The position numbers and the translations under genes were made by a program. The notes beneath the pieces are model-generated. The model was not told the origin of the DNA. It was given only the letters and a program-made list of their open reading frames with translations, and ran no database searches. From contig CAXRCC010000085.1 of assembly GCA_964228975.1 (NCBI GenBank), forward strand, positions 1-15,770: 15,770 nucleotides of DNA, given 5' to 3'. Positions 8,371-15,167 of the stretch are shown here, piece by piece (position 1 is the first letter of the stretch; every line of letters begins with the position of its first letter). Source of the stretch: Paraneptunicella sp964228975 (GTDB lineage: Bacteria > Pseudomonadota > Gammaproteobacteria > Enterobacterales > Alteromonadaceae).

Positions 8371-9582
8371 ATGCGATTGGTTACCAAAGAAGAGGCTGAA
8401 TTAATTCTGGATTGCGGTGCGCACCCGGTTGCGCATAAGTTTTTACAACAACAAGGCGCGGCAGAAAAAACGTTTTCATTGCGCCTTGGTAAAGGCAAGC
8501 ACTCTGGGTTAGTTGGGCTTATTGAGCCGCCTGAATGGGCCGAGTTAACGCCTATTTATGAATGGATAAAGTGTAACGAGCCAGAAGATCACTTAGACGA
8601 CTTAGTTGAAAAGCTGATCCCATTGATGCCTGATTCTCCCCGTATTTTGGGGTTAAGCGATAAAGACAGCACAACGCTACATCGCTTGCAAAATAAGGGC
8701 TTTTTAAACACCGCATTGTTTCATCACCCGCTGCTAGAGGGCTTAACAAAACCGGGCGTGGAAGTGGTGCAAGCCGCCATTTCCGCCACAGATAACGGTG
8801 CATGCCATGCACCCAGTGACTCGCCGCTTTATGATGTGATTATTGGGCGTCACATACTTGAGCATACGTGGGATACCCAGCCATTTTTGCAAAACCTTGT
8901 GAGTATGTTGTCTGATGAGGGCGTCGCGCTACTGGAAGTGCCCGATAATGAAAAAGCCTTTAAAGATGCGCAGCACACCATTATTTGGGAAGAGCACAGC
9001 CTGTATTTCACACAAGCCACGTTAAGTGGATTGCTGCAAGAATATGGCATGCAGGTTGAGCAAATCATTCGCTACCCGATGGCGCTGGAAGATATTTTGG
9101 TTGCGGTGCTGCGAAAATCGCCCGGGCTAGCCGATGGTACGAAGCCTTTGGAAGAGGATGCGACAAAAGAAAAAGACAGTTTGAAATCAGTCACTGAGCA
9201 AGCTGAGCTGGTGGCACATTTTCAACAACGCTTTACACCGATGAAGCAGTTTTTTCATGAAAAGTTACGCGCTTATCGCGCCCAGTACGGCGACATTGCC
9301 ATTTTAGGCGCCGGGCATTTAGGGGCCGCTTTTGTGAATTATTACGCGCTTGGCGATGTGATTGATGTCGTGATTGATGACGACCCCAATAAACAAGGCA
9401 TGTTCATGCCGGGAAGCCACTTGCCTATTATCGATTCAAGTAAACTCAGAGACGGTCGCTATCGTTTTTGCTTACTCACTTGCAATCCTTGGAATAACGA
9501 TAAGATTGCCGAGCGCAACCGTGCTTTCATCGAAAACGGAGGCGTTTTCCTTTCTATTTTTCAGCCGGAGTTATGGTCATGA
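8371..9582 (+). CDS. C-methyltransferase-like protein with Methyltransf_14-type C-terminal domain; degenerate SAM motif
   Basis: 403 residues from ATG 8371 (AAGGTG upstream); GTG 8356 with GGGAG upstream is an alternative. The layout follows sugar C-methyltransferases (TylC3/EvaC type). The N-terminal segment ILDCGAHPVAHKFL (12-25) aligns with the LG.QPLAN region of the zinc domain, but the zinc-ligand cysteines are absent. The central domain has GRHILEHTWD (159-168), LLEVPDNE (187-194) and EEHSLYFT (207-214). The C-terminal domain has ILGAGHLGAAF (311-321), DDDPNKQGMFMPG (336-348) and IFQPELWS. The expected motif I (EIG.NDG) reads LGLSDKDSTTL (93-103), lacking the glycines. It may be a divergent methyltransferase subgroup or a SAM-independent protein. 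Its stop overlaps the cupin start by 4 bases, implying translational coupling. Confidence 0.75.
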   Translation: MRLVTKEEAELILDCGAHPVAHKFLQQQGAAEKTFSLRLGKGKHSGLVGLIEPPEWAELTPIYEWIKCNEPEDHLDDLVEKLIPLMPDSPRILGLSDKDSTTLHRLQNKGFLNTALFHHPLLEGLTKPGVEVVQAAISATDNGACHAPSDSPLYDVIIGRHILEHTWDTQPFLQNLVSMLSDEGVALLEVPDNEKAFKDAQHTIIWEEHSLYFTQATLSGLLQEYGMQVEQIIRYPMALEDILVAVLRKSPGLADGTKPLEEDATKEKDSLKSVTEQAELVAHFQQRFTPMKQFFHEKLRAYRAQYGDIAILGAGHLGAAFVNYYALGDVIDVVIDDDPNKQGMFMPGSHLPIIDSSKLRDGRYRFCLLTCNPWNNDKIAERNRAFIENGGVFLSIFQPELWS

Positions 9583-10097
9583 AATACAAAACCGTCAACG
9601 AAGCCGTTCTGTATAACGATGAAACCCTTTGCGCGCTGACGCGTGATGATTTGGCGGAATTGTCTCGTTTGGGGCTAGCAACAAAAGAGCAGCGTACGCG
9701 TTTGTGTGTGCATGAAGGGCCTGATGCGTTGGTACATGAAATGTTTATCGTTCATACCAAAGATACCTATGTGCGTCCGCATCGTCATAAAACCAAAAGC
9801 GAGTCTTTCCAAGTTTTGGACGGTGAGGGAACATTGGTTTTATTTAACGATGATGGGCAAATTCAGCGCACGATGAAGTTAGGTGGCCTGGCATCGGAGC
9901 ATACATTCTATTTCAAAATGCCCGCGCAAATATGGCACATGTTGATTATTGAATCAGACGTCATTGTGTTTAAAGAAGTCACGCAGGGGCCATTTGATGG
10001 CGATGATTGTGAGTTCCCACAATGGGCGCCAGAAGGGCGTCATGTTGATGAAGTACCTGAGTACATGGCGCACATCAAACAACAAATTCAAAACTAA
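9579..10097 (+). CDS. WbuC-family cupin-fold metalloprotein
   Basis: 172 residues from ATG 9579, chosen over ATG 9573 because GGAG (9567-9570) lies 8 bases away and the ATGA overlaps the upstream stop. RTRLCVH (39-45), then RPHRHKTKSES (66-76), fits cupin motif 1 with metal ligands H68, H70 and E75 and G82 at the expected spacing. H120 (IWHMLI) is the motif 2 histidine. WbuC-type cupins occur in O-antigen and other surface polysaccharide clusters, where their reaction is not well established; a metal-dependent sugar-modifying enzyme is likely. It is cytosolic. Position third in unit A, coupled to the methyltransferase gene and 18 bases before the SDR gene, supports work on the same sugar. Confidence 0.82.
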   Translation: MKYKTVNEAVLYNDETLCALTRDDLAELSRLGLATKEQRTRLCVHEGPDALVHEMFIVHTKDTYVRPHRHKTKSESFQVLDGEGTLVLFNDDGQIQRTMKLGGLASEHTFYFKMPAQIWHMLIIESDVIVFKEVTQGPFDGDDCEFPQWAPEGRHVDEVPEYMAHIKQQIQN

Positions 10098-10115
10098 ACG
10101 AAAAGTAGGCGAAGA

Positions 10116-10853
10116 ATGATGAGCGATATTCCATATGTGGTTGTAGTGACAGGGGCGAGCCGAGGCATCGGATTAGAGCTGGCGCGTCAATACGCAACCG
10201 AAGGGGTACTAGGCGGTGAAAACTGTAAGGTGATTGCAACATGTCGTGATCCTGACAATGCCCCAGCGCTACAAAAGTTGTTCAATGAGTTGCAGGCAAA
10301 AGGCCAAGATAATTTGGTGATTCGTGAACTGGATGTGGCGAATCAAGATTCGGTGCAAGCGTTTGCGTCAACCATGCACGACAGAGGCATTGATATTCTC
10401 ATTAACAATGCTGGCCTTTATGGCCCTAACGCCCCGTTGTTGCCCGTTGATATTGAAAAGTGGCATGAAGTCTTTCACTTAAACTGTGTTGCACCGATGT
10501 ATTTAACCCAGCAACTTTTTGAAAATATAAAGCTAAGCCGACTAGGTAAAGTGGTCACTATCAGCAGTGATATGGGCAGCATCGCCTTAAACGAAGGCGG
10601 CGGCGGTTATTTATATCGCTCTTCTAAAAGCGCAGTCAATTCGGCGATGTACAGCTTATCTTTGGATGTGAAATCGTTCGGTATTACCGTGATGATGCTG
10701 CATCCCGGCCATGTAATAACCGATATGGGGGGGCCAAATGCCACGGTGCCCGCGCAAGAGTCGGTTGCGGGTTTGCGCAAAGTCATTGAAGAAACCAATA
10801 TTGAACAAACAGGGGCGTTTAAGAATTGGTTAGGCGAAGACATGCCGTGGTAA
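10116..10853 (+). CDS. Short-chain dehydrogenase/reductase (SDR), C-factor/sniffer-like
   Basis: 245 residues, normal classical SDR length. The cofactor motif TGASRGIG is at 12-19, LDV at 72-74, NNAG at 97-100, and the catalytic tetrad is complete: N123, S151 (ISSDMGS), Y167 and K171 (YRSSK). HPGHVITDMGG (196-206) and the spacing resemble the C-factor/sniffer carbonyl reductase subgroup. It would reduce or oxidise a carbonyl/hydroxyl with NAD(P)H; the substrate is unknown. Tandem ATGs at 10116 and 10119 are both possible starts, behind AGGCGAAGA. It is the last gene of unit A and is followed by a long stem-loop. It may act on the nucleotide sugar, but SDRs of this subgroup also occur outside glycan loci. 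Confidence 0.85.
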   Translation: MMSDIPYVVVVTGASRGIGLELARQYATEGVLGGENCKVIATCRDPDNAPALQKLFNELQAKGQDNLVIRELDVANQDSVQAFASTMHDRGIDILINNAGLYGPNAPLLPVDIEKWHEVFHLNCVAPMYLTQQLFENIKLSRLGKVVTISSDMGSIALNEGGGGYLYRSSKSAVNSAMYSLSLDVKSFGITVMMLHPGHVITDMGGPNATVPAQESVAGLRKVIEETNIEQTGAFKNWLGEDMPW

Positions 10854-10882
10854 GGCTGCCCTGATAATGCACTTGGATGGCT

Positions 10883-10909
10883 TCAAGGAATTGGCATTCT
10901 AACCGATAA
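10883..10909 (+). promoter_or_regulatory. Candidate sigma-28 (FliA) promoter for unit B
   Basis: TCAAGGAA (10883-10890), an 11-base spacer and ACCGATAA (10902-10909). The -10 matches the FliA consensus at 7 of 8 bases; the -35 matches at 4 of 8 with TCAAG as core. It lies 100 bases upstream of the fusion kinase ATG. The -10 sits in the loop of the stem-loop at 10884-10937. Confidence 0.4.
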
Positions 10910-10937
10910 CCTTGGTAAGTATGCTAATTCTTCCTTG
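10884..10937 (+). terminator. Long stem-loop between units A and B (terminator or structured leader)
   Basis: CAAGGAATTGGCAT (10884-10897) can pair with ATGCTAATTCTTCCTTG (10921-10937): 14 pairs including one G-U, with a 3-base bulge and a 23-base loop. It starts 30 bases after the SDR stop. The following TGTGTTTTGG is only moderately T-rich, so termination of unit A would be partial. It overlaps the unit B promoter candidate. Confidence 0.4.
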
Positions 10938-11009
10938 TGTTTTGGTGTGGAAATTGTCAGTCTTTGCGCCTGAAAACATGATGAAAAGTGTGACGAGTAA
11001 AAAGCAAGC

Positions 11010-12470
11010 ATGAGCAACGCAAAGCACATAAAAAACAAGAACAATCGCGTCTTCATTTCTGGCCTATTTAATGTTCTACACCCCGGCCATATTCGTTTAT
11101 TTAAGTTTGCCTCTGAACTGGGCGACGAAGTGGTAGTAGGGCTACAAAAGAAAACCGAAGCCGATGCGCAAATGTTTGAAGATGATGAACGATTACAGGC
11201 GCTGAAAACCGTCAGCCTTATCGATCACATCGTGCTGATGGATGACTTATCACAAACCCTGAACGAGCTGAAACCGGACGTTGTGTTAAAAGGCAGCGAG
11301 TTCAAGCACCGCTGTAACCCTGAAGAAATGTTGCTAGAAGCGTGGGGCGGTAAGCTGGTATTTAGCTCCGGCGAAAATCAGTTCAACGCCGAAAAATTCG
11401 TGCATAGCAACGGTTATAAGAACGAAGCGCATTTCCCAACGGCATACAAAAACTATCTCAATCGACATCATATCGAGCGTCAACAAATTGAAAATGCATT
11501 GGATAAAATTAGCCAAACACGCGTGGCGGTGATTGGCGATATTATTCTGGATGAATACATTGATTGCGACCCTGTTGGCTTATCGCGAGAAGATCCTACC
11601 ATTGTGGTTACACCGCGAGATGCGAACCTTTTTGTGGGCGGTGCAGCGATTGTAGCTCAGCATACAAAAACGCTAGGCGCTCAAGTCGATTTTTACTCTG
11701 TTTCCGGCGTGGATAAAAGTGCAGATTGGTTAGAAACCCGCATGTCGGCGCACGGCGTTAACACTTATATTTATCAAGACGACTCTCGTCCTACTACGGT
11801 TAAACGCCGTTATCGAACACAAAATAAGACCTTGCTTCGCGTGAATGAATACCGAAGCCACTCGTTACCGTCTGGTTTACAAGCACAACTGCTCAATGAT
11901 TTTGAAGCGAACATTGCTTCTTATGATCTCGTGGTCTTTTCCGACTTCAGTTATGGTTTGTTAACAACAGAAGTGGTGGATGCCATGCAAGACATTGCGA
12001 GGCGTCACGGTGTGAACATGGTCGCCGACAGTCAAACCTCTTCTCAGCGTGGGGACTTGAGCAAATTCAAACACTTAATGTTAGTGACGCCAACTGAAGT
12101 TGAAGCGCGATTAGCTGTGGATATTCAAGATAACGACATTGGCCTTGCGGTAATTATTGAAAAGCTTGCTGCTGAGCTAAGTGCCAGCCATGTGATTATT
12201 ACCTTAGGGGCAGATGGCGCGCTGATGTTGGATTTCAGTGATCCGAAGAAGCCGCGTTTGGGCTCGTTACCGGCATTGAATAAAAACCCGGTAGATGTTT
12301 CTGGCGCGGGTGACTTGTTGTTAGTCACAACGTCCTTATTGAAGCAGATTGGTTGCGACCTATGGCATGCATCGTTAATGGGAATGGTGGCGTCGGCAAT
12401 TCACATCAGCCAAGTGGGCAATAAGCCTATCGATATGCACAAAGTGAGACAATATCTGGACCAAATATGA
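11010..12470 (+). CDS. Nucleotidyltransferase-PfkB kinase fusion, HldE-like domains in reversed order
   Basis: 486 residues in two domains. Residues 13-140 are a TagD/RfaE-type cytidylyl- or adenylyltransferase: SGLFNVLHPGH (17-27) with the HxGH nucleotide-binding motif, LGDEVVVGL (37-45), then LKGSEF (93-98). Residues 171-486 are a PfkB/ribokinase-type sugar kinase close to the HldE kinase: VAVIGDIILDEYI (172-184), SREDPTIVV (192-200), FVGGAA (208-213), SDFSYGLLT (311-319) and DVSGAGD (429-435) with catalytic D435. E. coli HldE has kinase first and nucleotidyltransferase second. Both active sites look intact, so it should phosphorylate a sugar at one position and nucleotide-activate an anomeric phosphate. 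ATG 11010 is the first in-frame start but has a weak ribosome site. It overlaps the next gene by 4 bases. A true heptose substrate is unproven. Confidence 0.85.
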   Translation: MSNAKHIKNKNNRVFISGLFNVLHPGHIRLFKFASELGDEVVVGLQKKTEADAQMFEDDERLQALKTVSLIDHIVLMDDLSQTLNELKPDVVLKGSEFKHRCNPEEMLLEAWGGKLVFSSGENQFNAEKFVHSNGYKNEAHFPTAYKNYLNRHHIERQQIENALDKISQTRVAVIGDIILDEYIDCDPVGLSREDPTIVVTPRDANLFVGGAAIVAQHTKTLGAQVDFYSVSGVDKSADWLETRMSAHGVNTYIYQDDSRPTTVKRRYRTQNKTLLRVNEYRSHSLPSGLQAQLLNDFEANIASYDLVVFSDFSYGLLTTEVVDAMQDIARRHGVNMVADSQTSSQRGDLSKFKHLMLVTPTEVEARLAVDIQDNDIGLAVIIEKLAAELSASHVIITLGADGALMLDFSDPKKPRLGSLPALNKNPVDVSGAGDLLLVTTSLLKQIGCDLWHASLMGMVASAIHISQVGNKPIDMHKVRQYLDQI

Positions 12471-13198
12471 AGGCGTTTTTGTTGGCAGGCGGGTTTGGTA
12501 CGCGCCTGAAACCCCTGACCGATACCATTCCCAAATGTTTAGTTCCGATCGACGGCAAACCGCTTTTAGCCTATTGGCTAGAGCAACTTGTAGAACACGG
12601 TTGTCACGACATCCTCATTAATACACATTACTTGCATGAATCGGTAGAAGCGTTCATCGAGGCCTCGCCTTACAAACGCTATGTCACCTTGGTGTACGAG
12701 CCTGAATTGTTAGGCACATTGGGCTCTATTCGAAAATACCGTGATTTTTTCGACGACAAAGCGAACCTCATTGCCCATGCAGATAACTTTTGCATTACCG
12801 ATTGGCCTGAATTTAAAGCGGCATTCTCGCAGCGCCCAGAGCCATGTAATTTAACCATGATGTTGTTTAAAACTCCCACACCGTGGAGTTGTGGAATTGT
12901 TAAAACCGATGCAAAAGGGGTATTAACCGATTACATCGAAAAGCCAGAAGCAGCAAAAGTTACGCCGGAGCAGTTTGGCAACCTGGCCAATGCCGCCGTG
13001 GTGATTGCCGACCCGAGCGCGATTGAGGCCATGTGTGCCATGCCCAAACACTATGATGACCTATGTAGGGATTATTTACCTTTACAGCAATCTCGGGCAA
13101 ATACCTTTTTAAATGAAGGAATACACATTGATATTGGAACGCCTGAAACATATGCTATGGCAAATGCGTTGATGCAACAGAGTGTTTCCCACAAGTGA
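12467..13198 (+). CDS. Sugar-1-phosphate nucleotidyltransferase (HddC/RmlA-like)
   Basis: 243 residues. The NTP-transferase signature FLLAGGFGTRLKPLT (4-18) with PKCLVPI (22-28) binds the nucleoside triphosphate. GTLGSI (83-88), metal-binding D106 (HADNF), EKP (158-160) and the closing DIGTPETYA (222-230) complete the fold. Size and pattern fit the short D-glycero-D-manno-heptose-1-phosphate guanylyltransferase or MurNAc-1-P uridylyltransferase type, so the base (G, C or U) cannot be fixed from sequence. It would make an NDP-sugar in the cytosol. ATGA overlap with the kinase stop and GTGA overlap with the next start indicate tight coupling. Its presence beside a gene that already carries a nucleotidyltransferase domain means either two activated sugars or two activation steps. 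Confidence 0.85.
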   Translation: MKAFLLAGGFGTRLKPLTDTIPKCLVPIDGKPLLAYWLEQLVEHGCHDILINTHYLHESVEAFIEASPYKRYVTLVYEPELLGTLGSIRKYRDFFDDKANLIAHADNFCITDWPEFKAAFSQRPEPCNLTMMLFKTPTPWSCGIVKTDAKGVLTDYIEKPEAAKVTPEQFGNLANAAVVIADPSAIEAMCAMPKHYDDLCRDYLPLQQSRANTFLNEGIHIDIGTPETYAMANALMQQSVSHK

Positions 13199-13860
13199 AT
13201 CAGACAAATCGTAAAAAACTTCAGCAGTTTATATCCGAGTTAGTCAAGCAAGAAGGGTTGCCACCAAACAGTGTATTTGCCATAGAAACGGCATTTTTAC
13301 TTTGGCAAACCGAAATGACGCATGATCAAATCCTAAGCCAAAAACCTAAACCTTCCGTGCAGCAGCTTGCCAATATTTCGCATGTATTTATGGGGTTTAA
13401 TGGTGTGCTCACTAACAATAAAGTCTACTTTTCTGCTAAAGGTGAAGCTTCTTTCCGTTGTGATCGATCTGACGTGATTGGTATTCGGCAGTTAAAAAGC
13501 ATCGGGAAGTATGTGGGTATCATCTCATCAGATAACAACGCAGTGGTTGAAAACGCCGCTTCGCTATTGGAGCTAGAGTCCACAACGGGTTGTATCGACA
13601 AAGCCTTGTATCTTCGAGATTGGATGAAAACCCATAATGTTGATCCTAGTCGCGTTGCCTTTGTTGGCAGCGCATTGCATGATCTTGGCGTGATGCAGCA
13701 AGTCGGCCTCAAATTATGTACCGCAGATGCGAATCCCGAAGTCATGGCAGTTGCGGATTATGTGTTGCCGAAATTAGGTGGAGAGGGCGTGATAAGAGAA
13801 GTGTCTGACCTGTTCCGCATTGATTTATCCGAACCTTCTCTGACAAGAGATTTTCTATAA
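13195..13860 (+). CDS. NeuA/KdsC-type HAD-fold protein lacking catalytic aspartates
   Basis: 221 residues starting at GTG 13195, which overlaps the upstream stop by 4 bases. Residues ~60-207 follow the HAD domain of KdsC and of the C-terminal part of some NeuA proteins: GVLTNNKVYFSAKGE (70-84), CDRSDVIGIRQLK (89-101), GIISSDNNAVVE (108-119), K136 and a C-terminal NPEV.AVADYVL..LGGEGVIRE pattern. The nucleophile motif DxDGVLTD reads G67-F68-N69-G70, so both catalytic aspartates are gone. The fourth motif (normally GDD/GND..ND) reads VGSALHD (157-163). It should be inactive as a phosphatase and may be structural or regulatory. Residues 1-59 are a short helical extension with no recognised match. 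The frame is intact with no stops, so it is not an ordinary pseudogene. Confidence 0.75.
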   Translation: MNQTNRKKLQQFISELVKQEGLPPNSVFAIETAFLLWQTEMTHDQILSQKPKPSVQQLANISHVFMGFNGVLTNNKVYFSAKGEASFRCDRSDVIGIRQLKSIGKYVGIISSDNNAVVENAASLLELESTTGCIDKALYLRDWMKTHNVDPSRVAFVGSALHDLGVMQQVGLKLCTADANPEVMAVADYVLPKLGGEGVIREVSDLFRIDLSEPSLTRDFL

Positions 13861-13866
13861 AACACG

Positions 13867-13888
13867 TCCACTGATTTGGTGGATTTTT
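13867..13888 (+). terminator. Intrinsic terminator ending unit B
   Basis: TCCAC (13867-13871) pairs with GTGGA (13879-13883) around a 7-base loop, extended by a possible U-G pair, and is followed at once by TTTTT (13884-13888). It starts 6 bases after the HAD gene stop. The stem is short but the layout is classical. Confidence 0.6.
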
Positions 13889-13980
13889 CCCCGTTATCTA
13901 AATGAAATTTCGAAAAAAGTTGAATCGCTGCTAGAGTTAAGTCCGAAAAAGTATTATTCAAATCAATAAGGATAAAGCGC

Positions 13981-14895
13981 ATGATTCTTCGGAAGTTTTC
14001 TTTACTAGCGGGGTTGCTCGTTTCATTTTCTGCAACATCTGCTTCCACTCAAATTACCGCTGATGATTTTTCAATTGTCGAAACCAAAGTGGCAGAGTGG
14101 GGAGTTCCTCAAAATACCCTGTTAGTTTCCGATAATGACGACACACTTACTGCCATGCCTTGCCCGGATTTAAGCAGTCCGAAAACGTGTCAGTACCTAG
14201 GTGGCGCGGCTTGGTTTAGCTGGCAAGAAGAGCTCATTGGCACCAACGAGAAGCATAAAGTGGCTGACTCATTTGGTGAGTTGCTTGAGATATCAGCGCT
14301 GTTATTTGCCATGAACAAAATGAACTATACCCAGAAAGATGTGCCTAACGTGTTGTTAGGGTTGCAAAATATGGGTGTGAAAACCATGGTGGCAACGGCA
14401 AGAGGTAACGAGAATATCTCTGCAACTGAACAGCAATTTACAGCATTGAATGTTCAAAAAGGGGAGAGCTTACTGGAAAACTTTGCCGCTAATGCGCCGC
14501 AGTTTTTAGATGAGCCATTGGAAAGCCCTTACATGAATTGCACCAATACCCGAGCCATCAGTTATCGCAATGGGGTGTTGTACTTAGCAGGACAAAATAA
14601 AGGTGAGAACTTGCAATGTTTTATCCATCGCTATAATCGCGACTTGCCGCATTCTCAGCGCATTACGCATATGGTTTTTATTGACGATACATTAAAAAAT
14701 GTAGAAGCCGTTTCCAAGGCTTTCGAGAGTTCGTCAATTGAAGTCGCTTCTGTTCACTATACGGCGTTGCAGGAACATAAAGACGCCTTTGTGAAAGGAA
14801 AAATGGCGAAACGGTTCCAGCAAAAAGCGGCTGAGCGCTGGGAACAGATCCGAACAGTGCTGAATAAACAATTGCTAACACCTTCTGTGGATTAA
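13981..14895 (+). CDS. Periplasmic DUF2608-type HAD-superfamily protein
   Basis: 304 residues with a signal peptide (RK at 4-5, hydrophobic 7-17, cleavage near SATSAS at 17-22), so probably periplasmic. HAD motifs are present: SDNDDTL (50-56) with nucleophile D51 and acid/base D53, ATARG (138-142) carrying the motif II threonine, and FIDDTLKN (233-240) with the acidic motif IV. This pattern fits DUF2608, a family of uncharacterised exported HAD proteins; a phosphatase activity is likely but unproven. ATG 13981 has AAGGATAA upstream. It stands alone between the unit B terminator and a 31-bp inverted repeat, so it is probably its own transcript; no convincing promoter was found in the 120-bp gap. 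In contrast to the HAD protein just upstream, its active site is intact. Confidence 0.78.
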   Translation: MILRKFSLLAGLLVSFSATSASTQITADDFSIVETKVAEWGVPQNTLLVSDNDDTLTAMPCPDLSSPKTCQYLGGAAWFSWQEELIGTNEKHKVADSFGELLEISALLFAMNKMNYTQKDVPNVLLGLQNMGVKTMVATARGNENISATEQQFTALNVQKGESLLENFAANAPQFLDEPLESPYMNCTNTRAISYRNGVLYLAGQNKGENLQCFIHRYNRDLPHSQRITHMVFIDDTLKNVEAVSKAFESSSIEVASVHYTALQEHKDAFVKGKMAKRFQQKAAERWEQIRTVLNKQLLTPSVD

Positions 14896-14940
14896 GGTGC
14901 TTTCGCCTATACTTGGTGAGTTTTCTCAAGTTGGGGTAGT

Positions 14941-14971
14941 CCATGAAACCGGGTTTATCAAGGTTTCATGG
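14941..14971. repeat. 31-bp perfect inverted repeat with alternative pairing
   Basis: CCATGAAACC (14941-14950) and GGTTTCATGG (14962-14971) are perfect 10-bp inverted copies around an 11-base spacer, 45 bases after the DUF2608-type stop. The spacer itself holds a second GGTTT (14952-14956) able to pair with AAACC (14946-14950), giving a competing small hairpin. No T-run follows directly; a T-run occurs at 14992-14998. It could be a terminator stem, an operator, or an RNA switch-like element. Confidence 0.5.
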
Positions 14972-15009
14972 TAAAAAATGTGCCGAAGTGGTTTTTTTAT
15001 TTCCCTTAT

Positions 15010-15036
15010 TCAACTAGTATGAAATCTTGCCGATAC
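15010..15036 (+). promoter_or_regulatory. Candidate sigma-28 (FliA) promoter for the right-edge gene
   Basis: TCAACTAG (15010-15017), an 11-base spacer and GCCGATAC (15029-15036). The -10 matches the FliA consensus at 7 of 8 bases with only the last base changed; the -35 is weak apart from TCAA. It implies a leader of about 125-130 nt before ATG 15168. The rest of the 272-bp gap (14896-15167) holds the inverted repeat and no other recognised element. Confidence 0.4.
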
Positions 15037-15167
15037 AAAAGTTTTAGGGAGTGGTCGAAGTACAAACGAAAGATCTTGCTAATAACGCAGTGATAAGAGT
15101 GCGAGTCACGTTGCGAAGGATAGCCTTCAGAGTTTTAGATTGCATTTACAGAGGATAGGAAGATTTT

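Noticed and set aside
14943..15017. 24-codon ORF starting inside the 31-bp inverted repeat
   Set aside because: Very short, no good ribosome site, and the ATG is part of the repeat stem.
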